64,000 nt of DNA from Granulicella sp. S156 (GTDB lineage Bacteria > Acidobacteriota > Terriglobia > Terriglobales > Acidobacteriaceae), in the NCBI RefSeq assembly GCF_009766105.1, contig NZ_LMUH01000026.1, positions 72,683 through 136,682 of the forward strand. Direction: 5' to 3'. The notes under the pieces were generated by a model. That model made no database searches. It was not told the origin of the DNA and was given only the letters and a program-made list of their open reading frames with translations. Below are positions 62,177 to 64,000 of the stretch, one piece after another (position 1 is the first letter of the stretch; each line of letters opens with the position of its first letter). The position numbers were made by a program, and so were the translations under genes.

Positions 62177-62647
62177 ATGGCGGGAAAGTTGAAGCAAGAA
62201 ATCCGGCAGACCAAAGACTTCGCCTCAACTGAAGGCGAGGCGGCTCTGAATGTTTTGCGCACAGCGGAGGTGATTCAGCAGAAGCTGAATGCTGTATTGA
62301 AACAGTTCGACCTGACGCTTACCCAGTACAACGTGCTCCGTATCCTGCGTGGAGCAGGAGATCAAGGCATTACGTGCTCCGTGCTCGCCGAACGAATGAT
62401 AGCGAGAGATCCGGACATCACTCGGTTGCTCGATCGCATGGAACGCAGGGGGCTGGTTGTACGTCAGCGATCCGCCGACGATCGCAGGGTTGTTCTGACC
62501 ATGCTTCATTTGAACGGTGCCACACTGCTGAATGAAACCCAGAAGCCGATGCGCAACGCGATGCTCGCCATTATGGGCAGATTAGGGGAGACGCGGTTGC
62601 TGTCACTCATCTCGTCGCTGGAAGAAGTGAGAGCAAACGAAGAGTGA
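62177..62647 (+). CDS. MarR-family transcriptional regulator
   Basis: A 156-residue winged-helix regulator: LNAVLKQFDLTLTQYNVLRI, recognition-helix region CSVLAERMIARDPDITRLLD, wing RRGLVVRQRSADDRRVVLTM with the conserved DxRxV. No Cys near the N-terminus, so it is not of the obvious OhrR/YodB thiol type. A 15-bp palindrome in its own promoter and a related dyad (62671-62682) before the next gene suggest it controls itself and the QorB-like reductase. ATG 62177 is chosen because MarR homology starts there. Confidence 0.9.
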   Translation: MAGKLKQEIRQTKDFASTEGEAALNVLRTAEVIQQKLNAVLKQFDLTLTQYNVLRILRGAGDQGITCSVLAERMIARDPDITRLLDRMERRGLVVRQRSADDRRVVLTMLHLNGATLLNETQKPMRNAMLAIMGRLGETRLLSLISSLEEVRANEE

Positions 62648-62670
62648 GCCTTTTTTTAATCCAATACTTG

Positions 62671-62682
62671 TTATCACGATAA
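62671..62682. promoter_or_regulatory. Second dyad (TTATC AC GATAA) upstream of the quinone reductase gene
   Basis: Short perfect inverted repeat sharing ACGATAA with the operator before the MarR gene. It may be a second MarR binding site; its size makes this tentative. Confidence 0.4.
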
Positions 62683-62761
62683 ACCGTTGCACGGACACTA
62701 TCTATCGTCCTTGCTGAGACAGACCATAACAATGCTTTCCAAAGCAGAAAAGGAACATAAA

Positions 62762-63616
62762 ATGATCGCCATTACAGGAGCAAACGGAAACCTGGGCCAA
62801 CTCGTTGTGAAAGGCCTCTTAGAGAAAATTCCAGCAAATCAGATCGTTGCCGCGGTCAGAGATCCAGAGAAGTCCGGCGCTTTGCTCGACCTGGGGGTCG
62901 AGGTGCGGAAAGCGGATTATGATCGTCCCGAAACGTTGACTGATGCTCTTACAGGGATTGAGAAGCTATTACTTATCTCTGCGGTAGTGCCGGGCGAACG
63001 ATTCAGACAGCACAAAGCCGTGATTGATGCTGCGAAGGAAACAGGTGTGCAGTTGGTAGCCTACACGAGCATGTTGCGTGCTGACGCCTCCACGATGCTT
63101 CTTGCGGCCGAGCATAAGCGAACTGAAGAGTACCTGAAAGAATCTGGCCTCACGCTCGTGCTGTTACGCAACGGCTGGTATTTGGAGAACAACACTGGAG
63201 CTCTCGCTTCGGCACTTACCCATGGCGCTATCATGGGCTGCGCAGGTCAAGGCCGTTTCGCCTCTGCTTCGCGTGCAGATTATGCAGGTGCAGCGGTTAC
63301 GGTTCTTACCCAGCTTGGTCATGAGAACAAAACCTATGAACTTGCAGGAGACCACTCCTTCTCAATGTACGAATTTGCAGAGGAGGTCTCGAAGCAGGCT
63401 GGTCGGCCTGTGGTCTACAACAATGTGATGCCGGCCGAGTATGAAGCTGCGCTGCTTAGCTTTGGGTTGCCGAGGATGATCGTTGACGTCGTCATTGATA
63501 CCGACTCAAAGTCGTCAAAAGGGGATCTGGATAGTTCCTCCCGTGATCTGGCTAACCTTATCGGCAGAGACACGACTAGCTTCTCTCAGGCGATCAAACT
63601 TGCGCTGCAGGCCTGA
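62762..63616 (+). CDS. NmrA-family NAD(P)H:quinone oxidoreductase (QorB/YtfG-like)
   Basis: A 284-residue NAD(P)-binding protein. It begins MIAITGANGNLGQLVVKGLL with the GxxGxxG nucleotide motif, then VRDPEKSGAL, LLISAVVPGERFRQHKAVIDAA and YTSMLRADAS. The length and motifs match QOR2/YtfG, an NmrA-type reductase of quinones or similar electrophiles. It lacks the catalytic Tyr-x-x-x-Lys of classical SDRs, as usual. AAGGA precedes the ATG. MarR and this gene probably form an inducible detoxification pair. Confidence 0.92.
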   Translation: MIAITGANGNLGQLVVKGLLEKIPANQIVAAVRDPEKSGALLDLGVEVRKADYDRPETLTDALTGIEKLLLISAVVPGERFRQHKAVIDAAKETGVQLVAYTSMLRADASTMLLAAEHKRTEEYLKESGLTLVLLRNGWYLENNTGALASALTHGAIMGCAGQGRFASASRADYAGAAVTVLTQLGHENKTYELAGDHSFSMYEFAEEVSKQAGRPVVYNNVMPAEYEAALLSFGLPRMIVDVVIDTDSKSSKGDLDSSSRDLANLIGRDTTSFSQAIKLALQA

Positions 63617-63663
63617 GCGCCAACTTTGAGCTAATGAAGCCACAACGACCTAAGGAGCCTAGC

Positions 63664-63801
63664 GTGAAGACTATTTTGGCAGCTTTCGCAATTCTATCGA
63701 TTACAGCCTCTACTTTAGCTCAGAGTCCATCGGGCAAGCCGCAGGCATGTTGGATTGAGACCTCTGCGGTCACTATGGATGGCGCGCCGGCGTGTATGTG
63801 A
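63664..63801 (+). CDS. Short secreted peptide ORF
   Basis: A 45-residue ORF with GTG start and AAGGAG ribosome site. The first 20 residues (MKTILAAFAILSITASTLAQ) form a clear signal peptide; the mature part is about 25 residues with two cysteines (QACWIE, PACM). Reading frame +2 after the stop continues with uncharged and basic residues, so a frameshift truncating a longer secreted protein is possible. It lies downstream of the quinone reductase gene by 47 bp. I do not recognise it. Confidence 0.45.
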   Translation: MKTILAAFAILSITASTLAQSPSGKPQACWIETSAVTMDGAPACM

Positions 63802-64000
63802 CTCTGCATGTAGCCAACAAGGAGTACCTCCATCATTTTCGCTGGCGCTTCATTCGTATAGGAGTGCAGCGGAGACTCGTTGGACCGCGCCTGCGAAGCC
63901 ATGACACACTGCTATCGTCGGGTCTGCTCTGCTGTAGACCACACCTCGGGAATTGAAACGATAAAGCACAAGTACAAAGCCGTTCTCCGGGGCTCTGCAA
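63802..64000. other. Right edge without identified gene
   Basis: No reading frame here shows a recognisable family; a gene could continue outside the window. Confidence 0.4.

Overview
The window reads as a chromosomal segment of an Acidobacteriota bacterium, most likely of the Terriglobia/Acidobacteriaceae (Granulicella, Terriglobus or Edaphobacter type). This rests on moderate-to-high GC, protein families typical of that group (Gfo/Idh/MocA oxidoreductase beside an FG-GAP protein, YVTN-type lipoprotein, kumamolisin-like S53 peptidase, WbaP-type sugar transferase) and lineage-type hypothetical proteins. This is inference from sequence features; no database search was run.

Layout. 1-16.9 kb holds mixed housekeeping and exported enzymes: the N-terminal part of SecA running off the left edge, an SGNH acetylesterase-like enzyme, M28 and M20 peptidases, MobA, an MlaF-like ATPase, a WbaP-type sugar transferase, NadE, a DsbA-like protein, a GNAT enzyme, two tandem paralogous secreted proteins and a MocR regulator whose PLP lysine is replaced by arginine. 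16.9-18.6 kb is a compact unit of ArsR-type regulator, NIPSNAP-type protein and protoglobin with a perfect inverted repeat between the divergent genes. 18.9-29.8 kb is an eight-gene purine operon, purF-L-M-C-D-N-E-K, followed by a 217-bp palindromic intergenic element. 30-37.2 kb encodes exported proteins: FG-GAP, Gfo/Idh/MocA, a ScsB/DsbD-like reductase and a beta-propeller lipoprotein. 37.5-39.2 kb is tlyA-nadK with nested palindromes between them. 39.2-43.7 kb is an iron-uptake-like operon (FTR1-DUF2318 fusion, two MacB/FtsX permeases, one ATPase).

43.9-54.3 kb contains tRNA-Arg, an SPFH protein with an unknown partner, a TlpA-like lipoprotein, a GT2 glycosyltransferase, a pterin cluster (two 6-PTPS paralogues plus FolE), truB, and a tesA-like lipase divergent from ybbA/ybbP. 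An S53 peptidase follows, then about 1.3 kb of AT-rich DNA and tRNA-Gln.

From tRNA-Gln (57.3 kb) to the right edge the sequence looks like accessory DNA: a broken tyrosine integrase in two opposed pieces, truncated nuclease-like and WD40 fragments, and a LysR tail. These lie among intact regulator-enzyme pairs: TetR with an epoxide-hydrolase-like enzyme around a 41-bp palindrome, and MarR with a QorB-like quinone reductase with palindromic operators. A carboxymuconolactone-decarboxylase-fold protein lacking both usual cysteines also lies here. The region ends in a short secreted-peptide ORF.
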